64,000 nt of DNA from Desulfogranum japonicum DSM 18378 (GTDB lineage: Bacteria; Desulfobacterota; Desulfobulbia; Desulfobulbales; Desulfobulbaceae). The translations under genes were made by a program, and so were the position numbers. The notes beneath the pieces are model-generated. The model worked only from the letters and a program-made list of their open reading frames with translations. It made no database searches and was not told the DNA's origin. Where the stretch lies: NCBI RefSeq assembly GCF_000429945.1, contig NZ_AUCV01000001.1, positions 248,001 through 312,000 of the forward strand, read 5' to 3'. Shown in pieces: positions 1 through 7,496 of the stretch. How positions within the stretch are numbered: the stretch's first letter is position 1; the number at the start of each line of letters is the position of its first letter.

Positions 1-1587
1 GCACTCAACAGGACCGTGACAGTTGAATATGATGCGCTAAATCGGCCCGTAAAAACGGATTACGCTTCCCAAGCTATCACTTATCTTTATGATCAGGACG
101 TTCACAGCACTGGTAGGGTAAAGCAGATCAACGATGAATTTGGCAGTATCGTTTTTGATTACACCGGGCTTGGACAACTGAGCAGAGAAGAGCGAACTAT
201 TGAGGGTGCTACGATTATCACCGGTTATGGATATGACGTAACAGGCGGACTGATCAGTATTACATATCCCAGCGGAATGGTTGTAACCTATAGAAAAGGA
301 TCGACTGGGCAGGTCGAATCTGTATCAATTGATGGTCGCACAGTTGTTTCTTCTGTCACTCACATGCCTTTTGGTCCACTGAATAGTGCGCTTTTGGGTA
401 ACATATTAATGAGTCGGGAGTATGATCAACGCTATAACCTTACAAGTCTCCAGGCAGATACTTTGAACTATACCTACGAGTATGACAAGGAGGGACATAT
501 AACCGGTATAACGGGGAAATCTTGGCAAAGACCCTCTGCGTTGTCTGAAATCTACGCATATGCAACAGATAGTAACAGGCTGTCCGGAAAGGATGAACAG
601 ACCTATGCTTATGATGCTGTGGGTAATATTACATCAAATGGCACTTTGTCGTTTAAGTTCGATGCACTCAACCGTCTTGAAAGTGTTGAGCAAGAAGGTG
701 TAACCATAGCAACCTACGGATATGATTATGCCAAACGCCGCATCAAGAAAACCGTTGCTTCAGAAATTACCTATTTTATCTATGACCTCAAAGGTAATTT
801 GATTGCAGAAACAGCAAGTAACGGAACTGTGCAGAGAGAATATATCTATTTAGATGGTGAGCTCATTGTACAGAAACTGTACCAAGAAAATATGGGTTTG
901 TACTATGTGATTAACGATCATCTGGGTGCTCCCCAGCGTATGATAAATGAGGCTGGTAATATTGTCTGGAAGGCAAACTATTTACCATTTGGCAAGGCTC
1001 AGGTCACACTATCCTTGGTAAGCAATAACATCCGGTTTCCAGGTCAGTATTTTGATAACGAGACCGGATTGCATTATAACTGGCACAGATACTATGACCC
1101 AGAAATGGGTCGTTATTTAACCGCTGATCCAATTGGGTTTGAAGGTGGCGATGTTAACTTCTATTCTTATGTCTGGCAAGATCCCCTCAATTGGATTGAT
1201 CCATGGGGATTATCAGGAGAAGCGGGCCGATATGTTTGTTCAAAAATAAATGATTGTCGTGAATATTGTAATGCGTGTTGTGCTCTTTTTTATATTCCCA
1301 GTACTGTTTATTACGCTAATAAAACAGCACTCGATCATGCAAATGCTGTTAGTAAGGGAATTGATTCAGCTATAGATGCATATGATATGACTAAAAAAGG
1401 AGATGGACCAAGCCCAACATTGACTCATCAAATATTTAAGAAATCACAAAAGGCGAGCGATGGAATTATGGCAACTAAGGACGTATTAGACTCAACCAAA
1501 GAATTTGCTGAGAATTTAACTGATTCCATACGAAGTTGCCAAGAAGGATGCGCTGGCAAAGATAAATGTTGTTATCAGGAAAAATAA
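1..1587 (+). CDS. Rhs/YD-repeat protein, C-terminal part (5' end outside window)
   Basis: The reading frame is already open at base 1 (A-L-N-R-T-V...), so the GTG at 16 is not the true start and the gene begins upstream. The visible 528 codons carry repeated YD-type motifs (YDALNRP, YDAVGNI, FDALNRLESV) and the Rhs core end motif near nt 1081-1212 (RYYDPEMGRYLTADPIGF, then DPWGL). Rhs cores form a shell around a C-terminal toxin that is cut off after this motif. The tail here is about 124 residues, predicted mostly helical, with nine cysteines clustered at both ends (e.g. DCREYC, ACC, EGC, KCC). I do not recognise it as a known nuclease or deaminase. The gene is followed at once by a secreted MORN protein. 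The Rhs assignment is firm; the toxin activity of the tail is inference. Confidence 0.9.
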   Translation, partial: ALNRTVTVEYDALNRPVKTDYASQAITYLYDQDVHSTGRVKQINDEFGSIVFDYTGLGQLSREERTIEGATIITGYGYDVTGGLISITYPSGMVVTYRKGSTGQVESVSIDGRTVVSSVTHMPFGPLNSALLGNILMSREYDQRYNLTSLQADTLNYTYEYDKEGHITGITGKSWQRPSALSEIYAYATDSNRLSGKDEQTYAYDAVGNITSNGTLSFKFDALNRLESVEQEGVTIATYGYDYAKRRIKKTVASEITYFIYDLKGNLIAETASNGTVQREYIYLDGELIVQKLYQENMGLYYVINDHLGAPQRMINEAGNIVWKANYLPFGKAQVTLSLVSNNIRFPGQYFDNETGLHYNWHRYYDPEMGRYLTADPIGFEGGDVNFYSYVWQDPLNWIDPWGLSGEAGRYVCSKINDCREYCNACCALFYIPSTVYYANKTALDHANAVSKGIDSAIDAYDMTKKGDGPSPTLTHQIFKKSQKASDGIMATKDVLDSTKEFAENLTDSIRSCQEGCAGKDKCCYQEK

Positions 1588-1604
1588 AGATTTTCAACGT
1601 ATCA

Positions 1605-2351
1605 ATGAGAAACTACCAAATACTCTTATTATTTGTATTCCTTATCTCACCAGCATTTCTCCATGCAAAATGCATCGAAGGTGATTGTGAGAATGGATAT
1701 GGAACGTATTCTGATTTCTGGACAACTTACAAAGGACAACATAAGGACGGAAAATATCATGGAGAAGGTGTCCTGACTTTTCGTGTGGGGGGAGAATATG
1801 TTGGTCAGTTCCAAAGTGGGCGTTACCATGGCCATGGTCATAAAACAGTTCCAGGTTCGCAAGATTATGAAGGAGAGTTCAAAAACGGTGAATATGACGG
1901 GAAAGGGACGTTACTATTTCCAGATGGTTCAAAGTATATCGGCCAATTTAAAAATGGACAACCACATGGACAAGGGATCTATACAAATCCAGACGGCACA
2001 AAATATGATGGGCAATATGTAGAGGGGAAAAGGGAGGGGAAGGGCACTCTCATTCTACCTGATGGCTCTAAGTATAGCGGGCAATGGAAAGATCGCTTGC
2101 CAAGTGGACAGGGCAGCTATTTTTGGGCAGATGGAAGAAAATATGTTGGTCAGTTTAAGGCAGGCGATCAAAATGGACAAGGGACTTACACTTGGCCTGA
2201 TGGGAAAAAATATGTCGGCCAATTCCATGATGGATTACGACATGGCTTTGGAACAGAATGGATTAACGATAAAGTCAGCAAGTCAGGTTATTGGCTCAAT
2301 GATAAATATGTAGGGGAAGAAAAAACTAACGGTTTAATCGACGCTGAATAG
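1605..2351 (+). CDS. Secreted MORN-repeat protein
   Basis: The product is about 248 residues. An N-terminal hydrophobic segment (ILLLFVFLISPAFLHA) reads as a Sec signal peptide if the ATG at 1605 is used. An upstream ATG at 1566 would overlap the Rhs gene by 22 bp and add 13 residues before the signal. Neither start has a strong ribosome-binding site, so translational coupling to the Rhs gene is plausible. The mature part is about eight 23-residue MORN repeats of the form YxGQFxxGxxHGxGxxxxPDG. MORN repeats form elongated beta-sheets that bind proteins or lipids. Position directly behind an Rhs toxin tail is where an immunity gene is expected, but MORN proteins are not a standard immunity family, so that role is only a hypothesis. 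It lies next to an IS remnant. Confidence 0.8.
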   Translation: MRNYQILLLFVFLISPAFLHAKCIEGDCENGYGTYSDFWTTYKGQHKDGKYHGEGVLTFRVGGEYVGQFQSGRYHGHGHKTVPGSQDYEGEFKNGEYDGKGTLLFPDGSKYIGQFKNGQPHGQGIYTNPDGTKYDGQYVEGKREGKGTLILPDGSKYSGQWKDRLPSGQGSYFWADGRKYVGQFKAGDQNGQGTYTWPDGKKYVGQFHDGLRHGFGTEWINDKVSKSGYWLNDKYVGEEKTNGLIDAE

Positions 2352-2363
2352 TTTTTAGCCTCG

Positions 2364-2519
2364 TCAGACAAATCTATGGGTAAATTCCGGCACAGGCAAA
2401 TTTCCAATATTATGATATAGCGCGATTTCTCTCAGTGTATCGCTTCTGACACCATACGATTTTCTGATAGTCAGTTTTGCTTTATTGTTAAACCCTTCCG
2501 AATACCTAGCGCTATATCT
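2364..2519 (-). pseudogene. ISL3-family transposase, C-terminal fragment
   Basis: The minus-strand frame reads RYSARYSEGFNNKAK, then a K-S-Y-G-V-R stretch, ending at a TGA at 2364-2366. The EGxNNK...Yg-R pattern is characteristic of the C-terminal end of ISL3-type DDE transposases. Only 52 codons remain; upstream the frame runs into stop codons and a palindrome. The assignment is by motif recall. Confidence 0.55.
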
Positions 2520-2648
2520 TGTTGGTATATGATTTCATTTCGCCCAAAGCCCTTTTACCCATAACGAGAAGGGTTTGGGCGAAATGAAATCGTTTTTCCG
2601 CCAATGCTTGGGGAGATGAATCGTTCCGCAACTATGACAAAGACCCCT
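2364..2648 (-). mobile_element. Truncated ISL3-like element with terminal repeat and palindrome
   Basis: The element carries the transposase fragment, a perfect 18-bp inverted repeat (GATTTCATTTCGCCCAAA at 2531-2548, its complement at 2574-2591) and a terminal-repeat-like end at 2622-2647 whose complement reads TTTGTCATAGTTGCGGAACG. The same end sequence and the palindrome's left arm recur at 47.52-47.73 kb, so this is a dispersed family. No matching second end is seen beside the MORN gene, so this copy is truncated. The remaining bases 2649-2891 hold nothing I can identify. Confidence 0.55.
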
Positions 2649-2891
2649 TAAAATCACCACAATATCCCTGTTTATTGTAGCATTGCTGATTTTCCCTCTT
2701 TCAGCAAAACAGGAACAAAAAACTGTACAGTAGGGGATAAGTCACAGGGGCATTGGAACGTTAATCCTGTTGGTACTTTCAGCTGCTGCGTATCTCTAGG
2801 ATCACGAGCAGCGGATTGTCTGTGATCTTATCTGTTAAAAATTAAAACAACCGCAATTGTAATATTGCTGTCTCTAACACACGTTATCGCG

Positions 2892-4493
2892 ATGGAAAAG
2901 AAGAATAAATCATTTGGCAGTGTATGTTTTAAGGTTGCATTATTTTCTGGTATTTTTTTTGCGCTTTTGGTCAGCAATAACGCTATTGCTGCCTCTGTAA
3001 CTCTAACAGCTACAGATCTTGGAAATGGAGGAGTTCGTCTTTCTGCAAGTGCATCTTTTGCATCCTGCAAAGTATGTGATGCTTATGGGAATTGCCATAC
3101 GAATAATAGAGGAAGTGTCAGTATACCTTATAGGTGCGCAGATAGTGGGGAAGGGTCAGCCGAATGTTCGGTAATTCTCGATAGAGGGACATTACATGGG
3201 ACAAGAAATTTTACCGCTAATGCTTCAGATTGTAAAGGTAGTGCTAGTGACAGCATAACCACAGAATTTGATAATACCCCAACTGTCAGTTATCAAGAGC
3301 CGACAGGAGAGGTAGAAGAGCCATTTGATATAAAAGCTAATGTAGTGTTCAAACCTACCTTGCAAGAAAACAAAGGAACTATTAATGCGTATGTTCGCAA
3401 TGCCTTTATTGCTCGAAAAATATGTAAGACAGAAAATTGTTCTTTTAGTTATGAAGAAGAAACTGGGAGTTTGTATGATTTAAACCATGGTGGGCCATAT
3501 ACAATAATAATAAGAGCTTATGGCGGTGGAGCTTCAGCTGAAGAGAGTGGATCCATTACTGTTGATAAAACTCCAGAAGTAGAAATTACTTCACCTGCTG
3601 GAACTGTCAGTGAGCCATTTGATATAACCGGGACAGCCACTTTTAAACCTACTTTAAATGAAGTTAAAGGTACTATTACACTGTATGTTCGTAATGGTTT
3701 TGTTGCTAGTAAAAAATGTATGACAGAAAATTGTTCATTTAGCTATAAAGAAGAAGTTGGAAAATTGTTTGACCTAAATCATGGTGGGCCTTATGAGATC
3801 AGAATGCGTGCAAGTGGTGGTGGCATATATACTGATCAGACTAAAGATATCACTGTAGATAAAACTCCAGAAGTAGAAATTACTTCACCAGCTGGAACTG
3901 TTAGTGAACCATTTGATATAACTGGGACAGCTACTTTTAAACCCACGTTAAATGAAGTTAAAGGTACTATTACACTGTACGTTCGTAATGGTTTTGTTGC
4001 TAGTAAAAAATGTATGACTGAAAGTTGTTCGTTTAGCTATAAAGAAGAAGTTGGAAAATTGTTTGACCTAAATCATGGCGGGCCTTATGAGATCAGAATG
4101 CGTGCAAGTGGTGGTGGCATATATACTGATCAGACTAAAGATATCACTGTAGATAAAACTCCAGAAGTAGAAATTACTTCACCAAAAGGAATGGTTACCT
4201 CTCCCTTCAATGTAACAGGATATGCCACGTTCAAGCCAACTTTAAATGACGTGAAAGGCACGATTTATGCTTATCTGAATGGGGCATATCTCGGGTCTAA
4301 AACATGTTCCACGCTCTCATGTGATTATAATTATCAGCAAATCAATGGAGCTCTAATTAATCGTAATATTGGTTCTTATACTCTTCGCTTCAGGGCTACG
4401 GGAAGCGGTGCAACAGCTTATGCAACCGAGCAGTTTCTCGTTACAGATATAATACTTGAAAATAATTTAGACGATGAATGCCCTAATGATTAA
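2892..4493 (+). CDS. Secreted protein with four 98-residue Cys-pair repeats
   Basis: The ATG at 2892 gives a good signal peptide (VALFSGIFFALLVSNNAIAA); the ORF could open 27 bases earlier at 2865. An N-terminal domain with about eight cysteines (residues ~25-125) is followed by four repeats beginning with a V-D-K-T-P-E-V-E-I-T-S-P-like stretch, each with a conserved Cys pair (CMTENCSFSY) and an LNHGGPY motif. They resemble bacterial Ig-like or adhesin beta-sandwich modules. The protein stops abruptly after LDDECPND. Similar N-terminal modules can precede Rhs cores, so this may be the cut-off front of a former Rhs gene; that is inference. The function is unknown. Confidence 0.75.
   Translation: MEKKNKSFGSVCFKVALFSGIFFALLVSNNAIAASVTLTATDLGNGGVRLSASASFASCKVCDAYGNCHTNNRGSVSIPYRCADSGEGSAECSVILDRGTLHGTRNFTANASDCKGSASDSITTEFDNTPTVSYQEPTGEVEEPFDIKANVVFKPTLQENKGTINAYVRNAFIARKICKTENCSFSYEEETGSLYDLNHGGPYTIIIRAYGGGASAEESGSITVDKTPEVEITSPAGTVSEPFDITGTATFKPTLNEVKGTITLYVRNGFVASKKCMTENCSFSYKEEVGKLFDLNHGGPYEIRMRASGGGIYTDQTKDITVDKTPEVEITSPAGTVSEPFDITGTATFKPTLNEVKGTITLYVRNGFVASKKCMTESCSFSYKEEVGKLFDLNHGGPYEIRMRASGGGIYTDQTKDITVDKTPEVEITSPKGMVTSPFNVTGYATFKPTLNDVKGTIYAYLNGAYLGSKTCSTLSCDYNYQQINGALINRNIGSYTLRFRATGSGATAYATEQFLVTDIILENNLDDECPND
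3277..4446 (+). repeat. Four tandem 294-bp coding repeats
   Basis: The shared string ctccagaagtagaaatta starts at 3571, 3865 and 4159, an exact 294-bp (98-codon) period; a diverged first unit starts near 3277. Units two and three are nearly identical in DNA, including third codon positions, which points to recent duplication or gene conversion. Units one and four are clearly older. Confidence 0.85.
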
Positions 4494-4690
4494 ATAAATT
4501 ATATGCAGAGATTATCGAAAAAGAAAAACGGTTAAAACTCTATGCGCCATATATGGGTGTTTTCTTTGATACAGGTGATCTTTGGAGTATTGCTTTTAAT
4601 GGAATACACGAAACAGGGTCCCAACAAGGTAAATCAACCAGGATGCTCCGCTCCTTACGTCGCGTTTATTATTTGGGACATTATGTGTAA
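4490..4690 (+). pseudogene. Unidentified coding remnant
   Basis: A 66-codon open frame without a start codon reads (L)YAEIIEKEKRLKLYAPYM, then G-V-F-F-D-T-G-D-L-W, and ends at TAA 4688-4690, nine bases before the next gene. It looks like the C-terminal end of a former protein (possibly immunity or toxin) but I cannot name the family. Chance openness cannot be excluded. Confidence 0.35.
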
Positions 4691-4698
4691 AGAAAGCC

Positions 4699-5136
4699 AT
4701 GAGCATCATACAAGAAATTAAAGAATCATGGGGTTGGGTTGGAATTGATCTTGTTGAGATTGTAGGGGAAAACGATTTCGGAAATCTGATGATTAGGGAC
4801 TCGCAAGGCCAGTATTGGCGCCTCTGTCCAGAGGATGTCTATTGTGAGGTCGTCGCCAAGAATAGAGAGGAGCTTGACCGCCTATCTACAGATCAAGAGT
4901 TTTTGGAAGATTGGTACATGCGAGCGTTGGTTGAGCAAACTACCCAGCATCTTGGTCCGCTCTCTGAAGGTCAGAAATACTGTCTCGTAATCCCTGGAAT
5001 TATTGGCGGTGAGTACGCAATTTCAAATATTAAAAAGGTATCAATGATTGAGCTCGTGCGTTTCTCGGGTGATTTGGCTTGCCAAATCAAAGGACTGTCT
5101 GATGGTGCTCAAGTTCAGCTAAAGGTGGTAGATTGA
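4699..5136 (+). CDS. T6SS/Rhs immunity protein, Tdi1-like (GAD-like plus DUF1851)
   Basis: The product is 145 residues. The N-terminal half has the pattern GWVGI...VGENDFGNLMIRD...YWRLCPED typical of GAD-like immunity domains. The C-terminal half (about residues 85-140: LSEGQKYCLVIPGIIGGEY, then MIELVRFSGDLACQIKGL) matches my recollection of the DUF1851/Tdi1 C-terminal domain. Proteins of this type neutralise effector toxins, classically the Tde1 DNase in Agrobacterium. It sits just ahead of a broken toxin tail and behind an unidentified remnant, so it may be an orphan kept for protection against kin. The family call is fairly confident; the cognate toxin is unknown. Confidence 0.7.
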   Translation: MSIIQEIKESWGWVGIDLVEIVGENDFGNLMIRDSQGQYWRLCPEDVYCEVVAKNREELDRLSTDQEFLEDWYMRALVEQTTQHLGPLSEGQKYCLVIPGIIGGEYAISNIKKVSMIELVRFSGDLACQIKGLSDGAQVQLKVVD

Positions 5137-5152
5137 GTGTGCATAAGAAGCT

Positions 5153-5671
5153 GTGCAGTGGGGCCCGTTACGCTATGCCACTCCTGCTAGAAGCGACGTA
5201 ACATATTCCTCCCAGAGTGCAGTTGAATTTGGAGCCAATGTTGCTGTCACTGAGACAGTTGTTTTTTGGGGAGGAAGCTTATTTGGTGTTTTTTTTGAAA
5301 ATTTGCCTCACGAAAAGCATTCAAGCGATCTTGCCGGAGTGTTGGGGATCTCTCTTCAATTGCAAATCAATCAATAAATAAAGAAGGACTGACTACTGCT
5401 GCGCGAGTTTTAACGAAACATGCTTCGGAACAAAGGGTGTCAGGAACATTTCCTAAAATAAGCGGAGGCATTGTAGAGCAAAATAAAGCCGCTCGACAAA
5501 TAGTTGACGATATATTGGGTAATTCTAATTCAACATTTGCCAATTTAACTTTGGGTTGTCATTTCTATGGAGGTCCGAGAGCCAGATGGAAGAGGCATAA
5601 GGTATAATAGTGACGGAAACTTTCTGGTTTTCTTGACAAGAAGAAGAGATAAGCATGAAGTCGAAATTTAG
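5153..5671 (+). pseudogene. Frameshifted polymorphic-toxin C-terminal domain
   Basis: Three frames must be joined. Frame A (5153-5377) ends S-S-D-L-A-G-V-L-G. Frame B (about 5341-5607) reads NQSINKEGLTTAARVLTKHA, then GIVEQNKAARQIVDDILG. Frame C (about 5570-5671) reads EVREPDGRGIRYNSDGNF and ends at TAG 5669-5671. Together they resemble a common Rhs/CdiA C-terminal toxin module in which an I-V-D-D-I-L segment precedes a V-R-x-P-D-G-R-G-x-R-Y motif. At least two frameshifts mean no full protein can be made as the sequence stands. The stop lies inside the start of the next gene. Confidence 0.6.
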
Positions 5672-5897
5672 CGTGGATTTTTTTAGCGATGAGCGATACG
5701 AATATGTGACTGCAGAAATATCATACGAAGGTCAAATTCTTTGTCAAATTAGTCAAGACAAAGGAAAAAGCAATATGCTAATTGAGTTTTTCCATGAACA
5801 GCGTGTTTTGGCGAAACAACCCAAAATGAAGTTTTTTGTTAATGATTTTCTTTTGTTAATAGAAGGTGTTAAGAATGATTTAGCTACCTATCGCTAA
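5655..5897 (+). CDS. Small putative immunity protein
   Basis: The product is 80 residues, starting MKSKFSVDFFSDERYEYVTA, acidic and without signal peptide or membrane segment. The start overlaps the end of the decayed toxin reading frame by 17 bases, the usual arrangement of toxin and immunity genes. I recall similar small proteins beside Rhs/CDI toxin ends, but cannot name the family. The frame is intact even though its presumed toxin partner is broken. Immunity is inferred from position. Confidence 0.55.
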   Translation: MKSKFSVDFFSDERYEYVTAEISYEGQILCQISQDKGKSNMLIEFFHEQRVLAKQPKMKFFVNDFLLLIEGVKNDLATYR

Positions 5898-6059
5898 GAA
5901 CGGTGGGCTTCCATGTGCAATCGACGTGATTATAAACAATCGTTAAGCCATACTTACTGATTACCGCAAGATAGCATGCTAACCGATCAGCGGTACTAAG
6001 CCGACACCTTTCCATCCGGAATGCAAATTTTAAGACCTTGAAAGTACAAAGTCCTTAAA

Positions 6060-6097
6060 TAAAAAAAGCACTTAACCTATGAACAGGCTAAGTGCTT
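6060..6097 (-). terminator. Rho-independent terminator of tRNA-Lys
   Basis: On the minus strand a stem of about 13 bp (arms 6085-6097 and 6066-6078, AAGCACTTA core, one mismatch) is followed by a run of about seven T. It lies just downstream of the tRNA. Bases 5898-6059 hold nothing recognisable. Confidence 0.8.
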
Positions 6098-6105
6098 GAT
6101 ATATA

Positions 6106-6181
<76 letters not shown>

Positions 6182-6207
6182 ACATGCGTACAATTTGTGG
6201 GAGCCCA

Positions 6208-6236
6208 TGAATATCATAGGTTGATAGTTACGTCAA
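6208..6236 (-). promoter_or_regulatory. Sigma70-type promoter of tRNA-Lys
   Basis: On the minus strand TTGACG, a 17-base spacer, then TATTCA, ending about 27 bases before the tRNA. Confidence 0.5.
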
Positions 6237-6327
6237 GGGTGAAAAGGCTTCTGGAGATTTTTGTCAGCAGAAAAAGAAGTGGTGGTTGTGTAGCTGTTCT
6301 TATTTCCAGTAATTTTTTTAAAACTCC

Positions 6328-6355
6328 TTGACATTGACGAGAATTGACCTATCTT
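6328..6355 (+). promoter_or_regulatory. Possible sigma70 promoter upstream of corC
   Basis: TTGACA, 16 bases, TATCTT, lying 224 bases before the corC start. It would give a long leader. Apart from this I see no defined element between 6237 and 6578. Confidence 0.4.
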
Positions 6356-6578
6356 CACATGTATTTCACGTAGTATAGTCAATGCCTTATAGTAGGCTGT
6401 GTCTGCTGTCATGTAAAAGCAAATGATTTTTAGAAGTTGGCTTGCGTGTACAGTTCTTACTTGAGAATCTCCCCGGAGAAGAAAAAGTTCATCTGACGTG
6501 AAAATAACCGGTTGAAAAGTGTGCCCAGAAGTGTACTTTTAATCCGGTTGTACTACTTTTTTCTACTTTATATGAGGA

Positions 6579-7496
6579 ATGCGGGTCAGCCCCTTCCCAC
6601 CATACATGGACAAATCATCAGAAACGACCACCCAGGACGAGGCTCCCTCGAGTAAGGGGGTATTTGATCGGCTGCGATCAGTCTTCCGTCTGCGTGCAAC
6701 CCCCGATACCACAGAAGAACTGGAACATGAAATTCAGGAACTGCTTGAAGAAGGCGAAGAGCAGGGACTGATTACCAGTGAAGAAGAACGCCTAATCAGT
6801 TCTATTTTTGATTTTCGTGAAACCGAGGCGTCTGAAATCATGACCCCTTTGGCTGATATGGTTTGTGCGGAAGAGCACATGTCCATAGAGGAACTGGTTC
6901 AGCTAATCAATGATGAGGGCTATACCCGTATACCACTATACAGGGAAACCCTGGATCATATCATCGGTATTCTCCATGCCAAAGATCTGCTGAGGATATG
7001 TGCCAACGGTAACGGGCCTGAGCATGATATTCATCAGTATCTTATTCCGCCCGCCTTTATCAGAGAATCAAAACCCATCACAGAGCTTCTTCGTGAGTTC
7101 CAGGCCAAAAAAAATCATTTGGCTATAGTTGTAGACGAGTTTGACAGTGTGCGCGGCTTGATCACCCTTGAGGATGTGATTGAGGAAATCGTTGGTGAAA
7201 TTGACGATGAGCATGATCAGGATGAAAGCTGGCTGCGGATAGTGGATGATCAGACCGTAATTGTCGATGCAAAGATTGACGTGGAAGATGTGGAAAGACA
7301 TTTTGCAGTCACCCTTCCCGAGGGACCCTATGAATCCGTTGGAGGATTTATCGTGCATCAGTTAGGCAGGGTGCCTGATGTCAATACCATAGTGGAGAGT
7401 GATCAGCTCGTTTTCCGGGTTTTGGGCGCTGATAAAAGACGGGTGAAGTCGGTACGAATTAAGAAGCGGTCAGATGTTGTTTTACCCATCAGCTGA
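6579..7496 (+). CDS. corC: CorC/HlyC-family CBS-domain protein
   Basis: The product is 305 residues and soluble. Two CBS domains run from about residue 86 (MTPLADMV...YTRIPLY...IIGILHAKDLL) to 140 and about 155 to 215 (LAIVVDEFDSVRGLITLEDV, then IEEIVGEI). A CorC_HlyC C-terminal domain follows (~225-300, YESVGGFIVHQLGRVPDVN). In Enterobacteria this family (CorC/YbeX) is tied to magnesium/cobalt efflux and ribosome maintenance. The ATG at 6579 has a short TGAGGA just ahead; an ATG at 6606 has no ribosome-binding site. It overlaps lnt by 23 bp, repeating the conserved ybeX-lnt order and supporting both calls. Confidence 0.9.
   Translation: MRVSPFPPYMDKSSETTTQDEAPSSKGVFDRLRSVFRLRATPDTTEELEHEIQELLEEGEEQGLITSEEERLISSIFDFRETEASEIMTPLADMVCAEEHMSIEELVQLINDEGYTRIPLYRETLDHIIGILHAKDLLRICANGNGPEHDIHQYLIPPAFIRESKPITELLREFQAKKNHLAIVVDEFDSVRGLITLEDVIEEIVGEIDDEHDQDESWLRIVDDQTVIVDAKIDVEDVERHFAVTLPEGPYESVGGFIVHQLGRVPDVNTIVESDQLVFRVLGADKRRVKSVRIKKRSDVVLPIS

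Noticed and set aside
3277-4446. CRISPR-like repeat array
   Set aside because: The 294-bp period is within an open reading frame and encodes 98-residue protein repeats without spacers.
4542-4721. A 59-codon ORF with a hydrophobic start (MRHIWVFSLIQVIFGVLLLM)
   Set aside because: It lies in another frame over the coding-like remnant at 4490-4690 and the Tdi1 start, has no ribosome-binding site and a composition like chance translation.
5153-5377. A separate 74-residue gene
   Set aside because: It has no ribosome-binding site and reads on, after a frame change, into a recognisable toxin module; treated as part of the pseudogene.
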